This document shows, in pieces, positions 35,884 through 45,698 of a stretch of 64,000 bases of DNA (position 1 is its first letter; each line of letters starts with the position of its first letter). The translations under genes and the position numbers were made by a program. The notes under the pieces are model-generated. The model was not told the origin of the DNA. It was given only the letters and a program-made list of their open reading frames with translations, and made no database searches. The stretch covers positions 62,001 to 126,000 of the forward strand of contig CANMGT010000005.1 in assembly GCA_947497495.1 (NCBI GenBank), read 5' to 3'. This DNA is from an uncultured Lentibacter sp. (lineage in GTDB: Bacteria > Pseudomonadota > Alphaproteobacteria > Rhodobacterales > Rhodobacteraceae).

Positions 35884-37284
35884 ATGAGCGCAGCAGCCAC
35901 CAAGCTGCCCGGTGATGTCGGGCCAATCCATTTTGTCGGCATTGGCGGCATCGGCATGTCGGGCATCGCCGAAGTGCTGCTCAACCACGGGTATGTGGTG
36001 CAGGGGAGTGACTTGAAGCGCTCCAAGATCACCGACCGTCTGGAAAAGATGGGCGCGCTGATTTTTGAAGGCCAGAGCGCTGAAAATCTCGCGGAAGCGG
36101 AAGTTGTTGTGATCTCCTCTGCCATCAAGCCGGGCAACCCCGAGCTTGACCAGGCGCGCCTCAAGGGCCTGCCCGTTGTGCGCCGCGCCGAGATGCTCGC
36201 CGAGCTGATGCGCCTCAAGTCAAATGTCGCCGTTGCGGGCACGCACGGCAAGACGACAACCACAACTATGGTGGCCGCGCTTCTGGATCACGGCAGATTT
36301 GACCCGACTGTTGTGAACGGCGGGATCATCCACGCTTACGGCTCAAACGCGCGCTCGGGCGATGGCGAGTGGATGGTTGTCGAGGCCGACGAAAGCGACG
36401 GCACGTTCAACCGCCTGCCAGCGACAATCGCGATTGTTACCAACATTGACCCCGAGCACATGGAGCATTGGGGCACCGAGGAAAACCTGCACCGCGGGTT
36501 TTACGACTTTGTCTCCAACATCCCGTTTTACGGCTTGGCGGTGTGCTGCACTGATGACAGCGATGTGCAGGCGCTGGTTGGCAAGATCACCGACCGCCGC
36601 GTTGTCACCTACGGGTTCAACACGCAGGCCGACGTGCGCGCGACCAACCTGACGTATAAGGCGGGCATTGCGCATTTTGACGTTGTCTTGCAGAGCGAAG
36701 GCAAGGTTATTGAAGGCTGCACCTTGCCGATGCCGGGCGATCACAATGTTTCAAATGCCCTGAGCGCCATTGCCGTTGCGCGCCATCTGGGGATGAAGCT
36801 TGACGAAATACGCGAGGCACTTGCTGCGTTTGGCGGGGTGAACCGTCGCTTCACGCGGGTTGGCGTTGTCAACGGCGTGACCATCATCGACGATTACGGC
36901 CACCACCCCACCGAGATTGCCGCTGTGCTTAAAGCCGCGCGGCAGGCTTGTGAGGGCCGCATTATTGCCGTGCACCAACCGCACCGCTACACACGCCTGC
37001 ACCACCATTTCGAAGAGTTCTGCGCCTGTTTCAATGAGGCCGATGTTGTGGGCATCACCAATGTTTATGCCGCGGGCGAAGAGCCGATCGAAGGCGCGAG
37101 CCGTGATGACTTGATCGCTGGGCTCATTGCCCACGGACACCGCAACGCACAGGCTGTGCCGGATGAGGCGTCCTTGAAGGCGCTTGTGCTGGCCGAGGCG
37201 AAAGAGGGCGATATGGTCGTTTGTCTGGGCGCCGGCACGATCAGCACTTGGGCCAATAACCTACCCAAAGCCTTAGAAACCTGA
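35884..37284 (+). CDS. murC: UDP-MurNAc:L-alanine ligase MurC
   Basis: 466 residues. Cytoplasmic ATP-dependent ligase adding the first amino acid of the peptidoglycan stem. [19 protein letters not shown] (16-34) is the Rossmann domain, [16 protein letters not shown] (119-134) the P-loop, [15 protein letters not shown] near 166 holds catalytic residues, and [17 protein letters not shown] near 340 is the conserved C-terminal block. Full length. A small secreted-protein gene follows after five bases. Confidence 0.96.
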   Translation: MSAAATKLPGDVGPIHFVGIGGIGMSGIAEVLLNHGYVVQGSDLKRSKITDRLEKMGALIFEGQSAENLAEAEVVVISSAIKPGNPELDQARLKGLPVVRRAEMLAELMRLKSNVAVAGTHGKTTTTTMVAALLDHGRFDPTVVNGGIIHAYGSNARSGDGEWMVVEADESDGTFNRLPATIAIVTNIDPEHMEHWGTEENLHRGFYDFVSNIPFYGLAVCCTDDSDVQALVGKITDRRVVTYGFNTQADVRATNLTYKAGIAHFDVVLQSEGKVIEGCTLPMPGDHNVSNALSAIAVARHLGMKLDEIREALAAFGGVNRRFTRVGVVNGVTIIDDYGHHPTEIAAVLKAARQACEGRIIAVHQPHRYTRLHHHFEEFCACFNEADVVGITNVYAAGEEPIEGASRDDLIAGLIAHGHRNAQAVPDEASLKALVLAEAKEGDMVVCLGAGTISTWANNLPKALET

Positions 37285-37289
37285 CAGAA

Positions 37290-37718
37290 ATGAAGCGTGT
37301 TCTCCCACTTGTGTTGCTTGCCTTCGCTATAGCGCTGCCCGCGCGCGCAGAGACGGTGAAGCTCTTGGGGGCCACGCGCGACCGCGGCGTCGTTGTTCTG
37401 GCGCTCAAGGCCGAGACGCCTCTAAGCGCGGCCCAATCTGAGGTGCTTTTGAGAGGTGTAATTGCTCAGGAGCAGAAAAGCCGCCCAATGGCTATCTATG
37501 CGTATCTTTACCCGCACAACTCGCCTAAGCGCACAAACCCGCTCAAACGCCAGAAGGATGCGGTTGATGCCGTCTTCTTTATGATCCGTGACGCCAAGGC
37601 GCTTGGATGGCGCTGGAGTCTGAAATACGATCGCCACAGGGAGCAGCACGTCTTCGTCGACTGCACACGCCCTGTCCGCAAGTGCAACATCAACCAAGTG
37701 AAGCCGTTTAGGAACTAA
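37290..37718 (+). CDS. Small secreted protein inserted after murC, unknown
   Basis: 142 residues with a signal peptide (MKRVLPLVLLAFAIALPARA, cleavage near ARAET). The mature part is basic with a cysteine pair near the end (DCTRPVRKC). No family is recognised. It lies between murC and an amino acid permease in the division cluster, with gaps of five and two bases, so it is co-transcribed with cell-wall genes, but nothing shows a role in division. Confidence 0.75.
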   Translation: MKRVLPLVLLAFAIALPARAETVKLLGATRDRGVVVLALKAETPLSAAQSEVLLRGVIAQEQKSRPMAIYAYLYPHNSPKRTNPLKRQKDAVDAVFFMIRDAKALGWRWSLKYDRHREQHVFVDCTRPVRKCNINQVKPFRN

Positions 37719-37720
37719 CT

Positions 37721-38908
37721 ATGGCCGACGAGCTCAAACGCAAAATTGGTCTTAAACTGCTGACGGCCTACGGCGTTGGCGTCATGGTCGGCGCGGGCAT
37801 CTACGTGCTTGTTGGGGCTGTGGCAGCTGACGCAGGTGTCTGGGCACCACTGGCGTTTTTGGTTGCTGGCATCGTCGCCGCCCCGACAGCGCTGAGCTAT
37901 GCAGAGTTTTCAACCCGCATTCCCGAAGCGGCAGGCGAGGCAGCCTATGTGGCCAAGGGCTTTGCCGCGCCTTGGCTTGCGGTAATTGTTGGCCTTGCGA
38001 TTGTGCTGGCGGGCACGGTTTCGGCGGCGGCTGTTCTGCGGGGCGGGGCGGGCTATCTTACTTCAATCAGCGCTTTGCCGTTTGACGGCACGGTTGCTGT
38101 TATGGGGGCGCTGCTGGTTCTGGTTGCGCTGGCTGGCGTGCTTGAGAGCCTCGCGCTCGCGGCGCTGTTTACTATCGTTGAAGTGGTGGGCCTTGCGCTT
38201 GTGGTTTATGCGGGCTTTTCGGCCCCGCCTGTTGCGGCTTTCACGTCGCCTGAGCCTGTCGTTTGGGCAGGCGTTGCCTCTGCGGCTGTACTGGCGTTCT
38301 TTGCCTTCATCGGCTTTGAAGACATCGTTAACATGGCGGAAGAAGTTGATAACCCCGAGCGCGTGATGCCGCGCGCTATTCTCTATTCGCTGGTGATCAC
38401 GAGCCTGCTTTATGCGCTGGTATCCTTTGCTGCCGTGCGCGCCGTGCCGCTTGAGATGCTTGGCAAAAGCGAGCAGCCTCTGGCGCTTGTCTGGACACAG
38501 ACACAGGGCGGCAGCGCTGTCTTTTTGTCGCTGATCGCCGTGGCTGCGGCGCTTAACGGGGTGTTGGCGCAGATCGTCATGGCGAGCCGCGTAATGTTCG
38601 GCCTTGGCAAGCGCACCAGCTGGTTGAGTGTCTTCCGCCATACGCACCCAAGGCTTGGCACGCCGGTTCTGGCGACGGTGCTTGTGGGCCTTGGCGTTGT
38701 CGCAGGGGCGCTTGTTTTGCCGGTTGCCGACTTGGCTGAAGTGACGTCTGGCTTGCTGCTCACGGTTTTTGTGCTGGTCAACGCGGCGCTGATCGTGTTG
38801 AAGCGCTCAGAACCGGAGGCACCGTTTTGCGTGTCGATGGCTGTGCCTGTTTTCGGGCTGGTCGCGTCGCTGGGGGCGCTGGCCGTAACTTTGGGAGCCA
38901 AACTATGA
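37721..38908 (+). CDS. APC-superfamily amino acid permease
   Basis: 395 residues, about eleven to twelve hydrophobic segments. The first helix GVGVMVGAGIYVLVGAVAAD (unwound substrate-binding GAGIY) and AFFAFIGFEDIVNMAEEV near 190-208 are typical of the APC family, as is AEFSTRIPEAAGEAAYV near 65. Probably a proton-coupled amino acid uptake system. It is out of place inside the dcw cluster, but spacing to both neighbours is tight (two bases upstream, overlap of four with the DUF2484 gene). Confidence 0.9.
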   Translation: MADELKRKIGLKLLTAYGVGVMVGAGIYVLVGAVAADAGVWAPLAFLVAGIVAAPTALSYAEFSTRIPEAAGEAAYVAKGFAAPWLAVIVGLAIVLAGTVSAAAVLRGGAGYLTSISALPFDGTVAVMGALLVLVALAGVLESLALAALFTIVEVVGLALVVYAGFSAPPVAAFTSPEPVVWAGVASAAVLAFFAFIGFEDIVNMAEEVDNPERVMPRAILYSLVITSLLYALVSFAAVRAVPLEMLGKSEQPLALVWTQTQGGSAVFLSLIAVAAALNGVLAQIVMASRVMFGLGKRTSWLSVFRHTHPRLGTPVLATVLVGLGVVAGALVLPVADLAEVTSGLLLTVFVLVNAALIVLKRSEPEAPFCVSMAVPVFGLVASLGALAVTLGAKL

Positions 38909-39162
38909 GCGCACCACTTTGGGCAGCTGTTACCTGGGTGCTCGCCGCGACGGCGACGGCCTTCTTGACGATCCGCCGCCAGATTGTTCCCGCGAGTATC
39001 TTGCTTGTGGCAGCGCCTGTCGTGATCCTGTGGATCGGCTATGCGCATGGCTGGGTGTTCAGCGCTTTGGCCTTTGCTGGCTTTCTCTCGATGTTTCGTA
39101 ACCCGCTCAGGTTTATCTGGCGCAAATATGTGCGCGGCGAAGATCTGGAGTTGCCACGATGA
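38905..39162 (+). CDS. DUF2484 family small membrane protein (first copy)
   Basis: 85 residues from ATG 38905, overlapping the permease stop by four bases. Three hydrophobic segments and the family ending FLSMFRNPLRFIWRKYV. DUF2484 proteins are typical of Rhodobacterales and occur beside murB, so this is a good marker of the group. Function unknown. Overlaps the second copy by four bases. Confidence 0.82.
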   Translation: MSAPLWAAVTWVLAATATAFLTIRRQIVPASILLVAAPVVILWIGYAHGWVFSALAFAGFLSMFRNPLRFIWRKYVRGEDLELPR

Positions 39163-39398
39163 GCCTGTCGCTGATCCTTGCTTGCCTTTGGGGGCTGGCC
39201 GCCAACGTGCTGGCGATGCTGCCGAGCAAAGACAACTACTGGGCGCGTGCCTATGTGTTGATCGCTGTCGGCATTCCGCTGCTCGGTTACGTGACCTATC
39301 AGAACGGCCCGACTGTCGGGTTTCTGGTGCTTCTGGCGGGCATGAGCGTGTTGCGCTGGCCTGTGATCTACTTGATGCGCTGGTTGCGCGGCGCCTAG
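39159..39398 (+). CDS. DUF2484-like small membrane protein (second copy)
   Basis: 79 residues with three hydrophobic segments. Shares the plan of the preceding gene: N-terminal [20 protein letters not shown] and ending [19 protein letters not shown], which matches the place of the RNPLRFIWRK block of its neighbour. Overlaps the preceding gene by four bases and precedes murB by ten bases. Confidence 0.78.
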   Translation: MSLSLILACLWGLAANVLAMLPSKDNYWARAYVLIAVGIPLLGYVTYQNGPTVGFLVLLAGMSVLRWPVIYLMRWLRGA

Positions 39399-39408
39399 GG
39401 AGTTTTTG

Positions 39409-40350
39409 ATGTCTGACACTATGCCAGCCGTGCGCGGCAAGTTGATTGCGGGAAAACCCCTGAGCGAGCTGACATGGCTGCGTGTGGGCGGACCTGCTGA
39501 CTGGCTGTTTACGCCTGCGGATGTGGACGACTTGGCGCAGTTTCTGGCCGCCTTGAGCGCCGATGTAGCCGTCTTCCCGATGGGGGTTGGCAGCAATCTT
39601 ATCGTGAGGGACGGGGGCCTCAGGGCTGTTATTGTCAAAATGGGCCGTGGCTTTAACCACATCGAAGTTGAGGGCACGCAGGTGCGCGCGGGGGTTGCGG
39701 CGCTGGACGCGCATGTGGCCCGTCGTGCGGCTGATGCGGGCGTTGATCTGACCTTCCTGCGCACCATCCCCGGAGCGATCGGCGGTGCTGTGAAGATGAA
39801 CGCTGGCTGTTATGGCAGCTACACGGCGGATGTTTTTGTTGAGGCCAAGGCCGTGACGCGTGCGGGCGAGATTGTCACGTTGAGCGCGGATGACCTCAAG
39901 TTTCAGTATCGCCAGACGGAGTTGCCCGAAGGCTGGGTGATCGTGGAAGCCACGTTTGAAGGGCCGGTAGGCGTGCCGAAAGAGCTGCACGCGCGTATGG
40001 AAGCGCAACTCAAGAAGCGCGACGAAACGCAGCCCACCAAAGAGCGCAGCGCAGGCAGCACCTTTCGCAACCCCGCTGGTTTTAGCTCGACAGGGCGGGC
40101 TGACGACACCCACGAGCTTAAGGCGTGGAAGGTGATCGACGATGCGGGCATGCGCGGCGCACGGCTTGGCGGTGCGCAAATGAGCGAGATGCATTCCAAC
40201 TTTATGATCAACACAGGTGGCGCAACTGCCGCAGATCTTGAAGGTTTGGGTGAAGACGTGAGAAAAAAGGTTTACGATTCAAGCGGTCTTGAGCTAGAAT
40301 GGGAAATTATGAGGGTCGGTGAACCGGCTCCGGACACGGGCACGACCTAA
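39409..40350 (+). CDS. murB: UDP-N-acetylenolpyruvoylglucosamine reductase MurB
   Basis: 313 residues from ATG 39409. FAD enzyme that reduces the enolpyruvyl group to give UDP-MurNAc. Blocks: [14 protein letters not shown] near 22-35, [17 protein letters not shown] near 59-75 (FAD loop), [17 protein letters not shown] near 117-134, SAGSTFRNP near 216-224 (catalytic serine), and a C-terminal [11 protein letters not shown] with the conserved glutamate. Type II MurB by length. Followed by a 65-bp gap before ddl. Confidence 0.96.
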   Translation: MSDTMPAVRGKLIAGKPLSELTWLRVGGPADWLFTPADVDDLAQFLAALSADVAVFPMGVGSNLIVRDGGLRAVIVKMGRGFNHIEVEGTQVRAGVAALDAHVARRAADAGVDLTFLRTIPGAIGGAVKMNAGCYGSYTADVFVEAKAVTRAGEIVTLSADDLKFQYRQTELPEGWVIVEATFEGPVGVPKELHARMEAQLKKRDETQPTKERSAGSTFRNPAGFSSTGRADDTHELKAWKVIDDAGMRGARLGGAQMSEMHSNFMINTGGATAADLEGLGEDVRKKVYDSSGLELEWEIMRVGEPAPDTGTT

Positions 40351-40415
40351 ATACATATAGACTAATAACAAACGAGGGCCGCTAAATAGGCCCCGAATTT
40401 GAGGCGGAAGTTGGG

Positions 40416-41330
40416 ATGTCGAGCAGGACAACCCCGAAAGTAGTGGTGTTGATGGGTGGGCCATCGGCTGAGCGTGAGGTTTCTCTCTCGTCGGGTCGTG
40501 AATGCTCAAAGGCGCTGCTCTCTGAGGGCTACAATGTGGTTGAGCTGGACGCAGGGCAAGATGTTGCCGAGCGTCTCAAAGAGCTGGCACCTGACGTTGT
40601 TTTCAACGCCCTGCATGGCCGCTGGGGCGAAGATGGCTGCATTCAGGGCACGCTTGAGTGGCTGCAGATTCCTTACACACATTCCGGCGTTCTGGCCTCG
40701 TCTTTGGCGATGGACAAAGAGCGCACCAAGGAAGTTTACCGTCATCACGGCTTGCCTGTTGTCGCCAGCCAATTGGCCGCGCGCGATGACGTGCGTTCCG
40801 CGCATGTGATGGCGCCGCCCTATGTGGTGAAGCCTTACAACGAGGGCTCGTCTGTTGGCGTGTATATCGTTCACGAAGCGGCCAACGGCCCGCCCAAGCT
40901 GAGCGCGGATATGCCTGAAACTGTGATGGTTGAGGCCTATGCGCCGGGCCGTGAGCTGACGACAACGGTTATGGGCGACAAGGCGCTGACCGTTACCGAG
41001 ATCATCACCGAGGGCTGGTATGACTATGATGCCAAGTATCTGGAGGGCGGCTCGAGCCATGTTTGCCCCGCCGATATTCCGCAAGATATTTTTGACCTGT
41101 GCATGGATTATGCTGTGCGCGCCCATAAGGCTTTGGGCTGCCGTGGTGTGAGCCGCACGGACTACCGCTGGGACGAGAGTCGCGGGGCCGAAGGCCTTGT
41201 GCTACTGGAAACCAACACGCAGCCGGGCATGACGCCAACCTCTCTGAGCCCCGAGCAGGCCTCTGCGAACGGCATGAGCTTCGGACAGTTCTGCGCCTGG
41301 ATGGTGGAGGACGCATCATGCAACAGATGA
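40416..41330 (+). CDS. ddl: D-alanine:D-alanine ligase
   Basis: 304 residues, ATP-grasp enzyme making D-Ala-D-Ala for the peptidoglycan stem. MGGPSAEREVSLSSGRE (about 13-29) holds the N-terminal substrate glutamate, VVKPYNEGSSVGVYIV near 143-158 the ATP-binding lysine and serine loop, and LLETNTQPGMTPTSLSPEQ near 265-284 the metal and omega-loop region. The 3' end overlaps ftsQ by 13 bases. Confidence 0.96.
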   Translation: MSSRTTPKVVVLMGGPSAEREVSLSSGRECSKALLSEGYNVVELDAGQDVAERLKELAPDVVFNALHGRWGEDGCIQGTLEWLQIPYTHSGVLASSLAMDKERTKEVYRHHGLPVVASQLAARDDVRSAHVMAPPYVVKPYNEGSSVGVYIVHEAANGPPKLSADMPETVMVEAYAPGRELTTTVMGDKALTVTEIITEGWYDYDAKYLEGGSSHVCPADIPQDIFDLCMDYAVRAHKALGCRGVSRTDYRWDESRGAEGLVLLETNTQPGMTPTSLSPEQASANGMSFGQFCAWMVEDASCNR

Positions 41331-42208
41331 GCGGCTCCAACAAACGCATCCAACGCGCCGACCCTGCGCCAAGCCGCTGGGCCTACCGTTTTGAGCGGCT
41401 GATGCTCACGCCGGTGTTCCGCAAAGTGATGCGCGTTGGCCTGCCCTTTGGCGTCTCGCTGATGCTCGGGCTGGCCTATTTCGCCGATGAGGGCCGTCGC
41501 GACGGCTTTAATATGGCGATAATCGACGTGCAAAACGAGTTCCAGAACCGCCCCGAGTTTATGGTGAACCTCATGGCTGTGGACGGTGCAAGCACCGAGG
41601 TTGCTGAGGATATCCGCGAGGTTGTGCCGCTTGATTTCCCGCTCAGCTCGTTTGAGCTTGAGCTTGAGACAATCCGTCAGGATGTTGCTGATCTGGCCGC
41701 CGTCAAGGGTGTGACAGTGCGGATCAGAACCGGCGGCGTGCTTCAGATTGATGTGACCGAGCGCACGCCCGTTGCGATCTGGCGCACCTATGACGGCATC
41801 GAGCTGGTTGACGAAACCGGCGTGGCATTTCGCGAGCTACCAAGCCGGACAGAGCGGCCAGACCTGCCGCTAATCGCGGGCGAGGGCGCCGCCGAGCACT
41901 TGGGCGAAGGCATGGCAATTATTCGCGCCGCAGCACCGCTTCATGGGCGGATGCGCGGCTTGGCCCGCATTGGCGAGCGCCGCTGGGACGTTGTGCTCGA
42001 TCGTGGCCAGCGCATCATGCTGCCCGAGAAGGCTCCGGTGCAGGCTTTGCAGCGTGTTATGGCGCTTAACAGTGCAAGAGATTTGCTCGGCCGCGATGTT
42101 GCGGCTGTCGATATGCGGCTCGCGAAGCGACCCACCATCAGATTGAATGAAGACGCGGTTAAGCACAGGTGGAAAGCCCGTGCGACCGATATAGAGGTAA
42201 CACAATAA
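41318..42208 (+). CDS. ftsQ: Cell division protein FtsQ
   Basis: 296 residues. Bitopic divisome protein: a basic cytoplasmic N-terminus, one transmembrane segment (about 43-60, MRVGLPFGVSLMLGLAYF), then a POTRA domain (about 78-150) with VRIRTGGVLQIDVTERTPVA, and the FtsQ/DivIB beta domain. Links FtsW/FtsI to the early divisome through FtsL/FtsB. Overlaps ddl at its 5' end and ftsA by one base at its 3' end. Confidence 0.94.
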   Translation: MQQMSGSNKRIQRADPAPSRWAYRFERLMLTPVFRKVMRVGLPFGVSLMLGLAYFADEGRRDGFNMAIIDVQNEFQNRPEFMVNLMAVDGASTEVAEDIREVVPLDFPLSSFELELETIRQDVADLAAVKGVTVRIRTGGVLQIDVTERTPVAIWRTYDGIELVDETGVAFRELPSRTERPDLPLIAGEGAAEHLGEGMAIIRAAAPLHGRMRGLARIGERRWDVVLDRGQRIMLPEKAPVQALQRVMALNSARDLLGRDVAAVDMRLAKRPTIRLNEDAVKHRWKARATDIEVTQ

Positions 42209-43536
42209 TGCTAGAGCTCTATGAATCCCAACGGGCTATGCGCGCGATGCGCAAAGCGGCAATGCAGCGCGGCGTTGTGGCCATTCTGGATGTCGGGAGT
42301 TCAAAGATCGCCTGCCTTGTGCTGCGCTTTGATGGCAGCGACATGGCCGACGAGAGCAGCGCTTCGCTCGCAGGGCAGGCCGGCTTTCGAGTGATCGGGG
42401 CTGCGACGACGCGTTCGCGCGGGGTGCGCTTTGGCGAGATCGAGATGATGGCCGAAACCGAACGCGCCATTCGTACGGCCGTTCAGGCGGCGCAGAAAAT
42501 GGCGAACATCCGTGTTGATCACGTGATCGCATGTTTCTCGGGCGCTGATCCGCGCTCATACGGGCTGGTGGGCGAGACAGAGCTTGAGGGCCACGTTGTG
42601 ACCGAGCAAGACGTGAGCCGCGTGCTAAGTGCCTGCGATGTGCCTGATATCGGACAGGGCCGCGAAGTGCTTCACGCGCAGCCTGTGAACTTCGCGCTTG
42701 ATCACCGTTCGGGCCTTGCTGATCCGCGTGGCCAGATGGGCCAGCGCCTTGCGACAGACATGCACATGCTGACAGTGGATGCGAGTGCTATCCAGAACCT
42801 CGCACATTGCGTGCGTCGCTGTGATCTTGAGCTGGCGGGCATCTATTCCTCGGCTTATGCGGCGGGTTATGCGGCGCTTGTGGAAGACGAGCAAGAGCTG
42901 GGCGCAGCCTGCATTGATATGGGCGGAGGCTCGACGAGCGTCTCGATTTTCATGAAGAAACACATGATTTACGCAGACTCCGTGCGCCTTGGCGGCGACC
43001 ACGTGACGGGCGACATTTCGATGGGCTTGCAAGTGCCGATGGCGACAGCCGAGCGCGTGAAAACCTTCTACGGCGGCGTTGTCGCGACGGGCATGGACGA
43101 CCGTGAGATGATCGATATCGGCGGAGACACAGGCGATTGGGAGCACGACCGACGCTCTGTGAGCCGCACCGAACTGATCGGCATCATGCGTCCGCGGGTT
43201 GAGGAAGTTCTCGAAGAGGTGCGCGCCAAACTTGACGCCGCCGGATTTGACCACCTGCCAAGCCAGCAGATCGTGCTGACAGGCGGCGCAAGCCAGATAC
43301 CTGGTTTGGACGGGCTTGCAAGCCGCATCCTTGGACAGCAAGTGCGCCTTGGGCGTCCTTTGCGCGTGCAGGGCTTGCCTCAGGCCGCCACGGGGCCGGG
43401 CTTTGCCAGCGCTGTCGGGTTGTCGCTGTTTGCAGCGCACCCGCAAGACGAATGGTGGGATTTCGAATTGCCGGTTGACCGCTACCCAGCACGCTCGCTC
43501 AAGCGCGTGATGCGCTGGTTCCGCGATAATTGGTAG
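42208..43536 (+). CDS. ftsA: Cell division protein FtsA
   Basis: 442 residues from ATG 42208 in TAATG. Actin-like ATPase that tethers FtsZ to the membrane. AILDVGSSKIACLVLRF near 24-40 is phosphate loop 1, VIACFSGADPRSYGL the 1C region, CIDMGGGSTSVSIFMK near 235-250 phosphate loop 2, and VLTGGASQIPGLDGLA near 353-368 the adenosine loop. The C-terminus (SLKRVMRWFRDNW) is a good amphipathic membrane-targeting helix. Unusually, 334 bases separate it from ftsZ. Confidence 0.96.
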   Translation: MLELYESQRAMRAMRKAAMQRGVVAILDVGSSKIACLVLRFDGSDMADESSASLAGQAGFRVIGAATTRSRGVRFGEIEMMAETERAIRTAVQAAQKMANIRVDHVIACFSGADPRSYGLVGETELEGHVVTEQDVSRVLSACDVPDIGQGREVLHAQPVNFALDHRSGLADPRGQMGQRLATDMHMLTVDASAIQNLAHCVRRCDLELAGIYSSAYAAGYAALVEDEQELGAACIDMGGGSTSVSIFMKKHMIYADSVRLGGDHVTGDISMGLQVPMATAERVKTFYGGVVATGMDDREMIDIGGDTGDWEHDRRSVSRTELIGIMRPRVEEVLEEVRAKLDAAGFDHLPSQQIVLTGGASQIPGLDGLASRILGQQVRLGRPLRVQGLPQAATGPGFASAVGLSLFAAHPQDEWWDFELPVDRYPARSLKRVMRWFRDNW

Positions 43537-43870
43537 GCAATCAGCTATGGCCTAGGCCATAAACTTGTGTTACGATTTCACTAACGCTCATAAGAAGCGA
43601 CATTTGGCCGAGCAGGGCCCAATTTCAGATTTACACTAAATGCCCTCGCTTGAGTGGTCTCTCTCGGGCTGTCTAGTGTCGTGTTATGCAAGTTCCGCTA
43701 GATTTCGACATGTGAGCGAAATACCGCGAGTCGGCTTCATATTGTTGCCATATTTTGTGGTTTGAGGCCTTTTTTTACGTGACGATTGCCATATCGCAGG
43801 GTAGAAAAGGGGCGGAACAGGCGGAAAACTCACCCGCGAAGGCGGAAAAAGATATCAGGCGGACAGACAT
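43537..43870. promoter_or_regulatory. ftsA-ftsZ intergenic control region with perfect palindrome
   Basis: 334 bases with no gene. It opens with a perfect 16-base palindrome TATGGCCTAGGCCATA (43546-43561), ten bases after the ftsA stop. The rest is AT-rich compared with its flanks and must contain the ftsZ promoter. One GAGTC (43728-43732) fits the CcrM methylation motif GANTC that marks cell-cycle promoters, though one copy is not significant. ftsZ has GGCGGACAG before its start. Confidence 0.55.
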
Positions 43871-45502
43871 ATGACACTCAATCTCACAATGCCCGGTCAG
43901 GAAGACCTCAAGCCACGGATCACCGTGTTCGGTGTCGGCGGCGCAGGTGGCAACGCGGTTAACAACATGATCGAGAAAGAGCTCGACGGCGTTGACTTCG
44001 TGGTTGCCAACACTGATGCGCAGGCGCTTCAGCAAACCAAGTCACCTAGCAAGGTTCAGCTTGGCGTAAAAGTCACCGAGGGCCTCGGCGCAGGCGCGAA
44101 GGCCACAATCGGCGCGGCGGCGGCAGAAGAGAGCATTGAGCAGATCGTTGACCACCTTGCAGGTGCGCACATGTGCTTTATCACGGCAGGCATGGGCGGC
44201 GGAACTGGCACGGGTGCTGCGCCGATCATTGCGCAAGCCGCGCGCGAGCTTGGCGTTTTGACAGTTGGCGTGGTGACCAAGCCATTCCAGTTTGAAGGTG
44301 CCAAGCGCATGCGTCAGGCTGAAGACGGTGTTGAAGCGCTGCAAAAGGTTGTCGATACGCTGATCATCATTCCGAACCAGAACCTGTTCCGTCTGGCCAA
44401 CGAAAAGACGACATTCACCGACGCGTTCAGCATGGCTGACGATGTTCTGTATCAAGGTGTTAAAGGCGTAACTGACCTGATGGTACGCCCCGGTCTGATC
44501 AACCTCGACTTCGCAGATGTTCGCGCTGTAATGGACGAGATGGGCAAAGCCATGATGGGCACAGGCGAAGCGACGGGCGAAGATCGCGCGACGCAGGCCT
44601 CGGAAAAAGCCATCGCCAACCCGCTGCTCGACGAGATCAGCCTGCGCGGTGCGAAAGGTGTTCTTATCAACATCACCGGCGGCCACGACCTTACGCTGTT
44701 CGAGCTAGACGAAGCGGCCAACCGCATTCGCGAAGAAGTTGATCCGGAAGCCAACATCATCGTTGGTTCGACGCTCGACACATCTATGGAAGGCGGCATG
44801 CGCGTGAGCGTTGTTGCAACGGGCATCGATGCGCGCGACGTGCAGCATGATCTGCCGGTTCCACGCCGCTCGCTGGCCGAGCCTCTGCGCCAGAAAGTGG
44901 CTGCGGAAGTTGAACCAGTTGAAGAAATGCCAGCGCCAATGCCTGCGGTTGCACAGGAGGCCAGCGAGCCTTCGCTGTTCAACGAAATCGACGCAGAAAG
45001 CGCTGCGGCGGAAGACCAGATGGAAGATATCTTCGCGCCAACGCCAGAGCCTTCACAGCCTGCAGCCTATTCGGCCAGCGACGACTTGCCACCACCTGCG
45101 TATCAGCCACAAGCGCCGCGTGAAGAGACGATCGATGCTGCGCCCGAGGCCTTTGTTGCGCCGCGCGCTCCTGCGCCCGGCACACCTTCGCCAGAGGCAA
45201 TGGCGCGCTTGAAAGCGGCCGTGCATGGCAGTCAGCCAGCGGCGGCTCCGGCCCCTGCGGCACAGGCGCAAGCAGAGGACAAGCCACGCTTTGGCATCAA
45301 TTCCCTGATCAACCGCATGACAGGCCACGCTGCTGACGGGCAACCCCAGCCAGCGCGCCCGGATGCAACGCCAGCGCCACGCTCGGCGGCGCCAGCACCG
45401 CGTGCACAGCCACAAATGGGCAATGCCATGGCAGAGCCGCAGGCGGATGCGGATCAGGAGCGGATCGAAATTCCGGCTTTCTTGCGCCGCCAGGCGAATT
45501 AA
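43871..45502 (+). CDS. ftsZ: Cell division GTPase FtsZ
   Basis: 543 residues, tubulin homologue forming the Z ring. N-terminal [15 protein letters not shown] near 18-32, GTP signature [16 protein letters not shown] near 108-123, and the C-terminal [16 protein letters not shown], the peptide that binds FtsA and other partners. Between about 320 and 525 there is a long Ala/Pro/Glu-rich linker, usual for Alphaproteobacteria. Expressed from the long upstream gap and ended by a clear terminator, so its dose can be set apart from ftsQA. Confidence 0.97.
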   Translation: MTLNLTMPGQEDLKPRITVFGVGGAGGNAVNNMIEKELDGVDFVVANTDAQALQQTKSPSKVQLGVKVTEGLGAGAKATIGAAAAEESIEQIVDHLAGAHMCFITAGMGGGTGTGAAPIIAQAARELGVLTVGVVTKPFQFEGAKRMRQAEDGVEALQKVVDTLIIIPNQNLFRLANEKTTFTDAFSMADDVLYQGVKGVTDLMVRPGLINLDFADVRAVMDEMGKAMMGTGEATGEDRATQASEKAIANPLLDEISLRGAKGVLINITGGHDLTLFELDEAANRIREEVDPEANIIVGSTLDTSMEGGMRVSVVATGIDARDVQHDLPVPRRSLAEPLRQKVAAEVEPVEEMPAPMPAVAQEASEPSLFNEIDAESAAAEDQMEDIFAPTPEPSQPAAYSASDDLPPPAYQPQAPREETIDAAPEAFVAPRAPAPGTPSPEAMARLKAAVHGSQPAAAPAPAAQAQAEDKPRFGINSLINRMTGHAADGQPQPARPDATPAPRSAAPAPRAQPQMGNAMAEPQADADQERIEIPAFLRRQAN

Positions 45503-45523
45503 AAACCATTACCTTACGTGACG

Positions 45524-45552
45524 AAAGCCGCTCCCTTTGGGGGCGGCTTTTC
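45524..45552 (+). terminator. Rho-independent terminator after ftsZ
   Basis: AAAGCCGCTCCC pairs with GGGGGCGGCTTT (45524-45550) around a short TTT loop, then TTC and a T-rich stretch. It ends 50 bases after the ftsZ stop and separates ftsZ from lpxC. Confidence 0.85.
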
Positions 45553-45698
45553 ACTTTTAAATCAGGGGTTTAACTTTGGGTGGGCGGGGTTATGCCGAGT
45601 TGTTTCAGCCATGTTTCATCTGGTTACAAAGAGTGAATTGAGCCCTTGGGGCGCTTCCCTTAGATAGAACGCAACTTAACTCGCTTAGGCAGATAGTC

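Noticed and set aside
38410..40194. A 594-codon minus-strand open frame across the permease, DUF2484 and murB genes
   Set aside because: Antisense to conserved genes with full domain matches; composition is that of a shadow frame.
43728..43732. GAGTC as a CcrM-methylated cell-cycle site before ftsZ
   Set aside because: A single GANTC in 334 bases is expected by chance.
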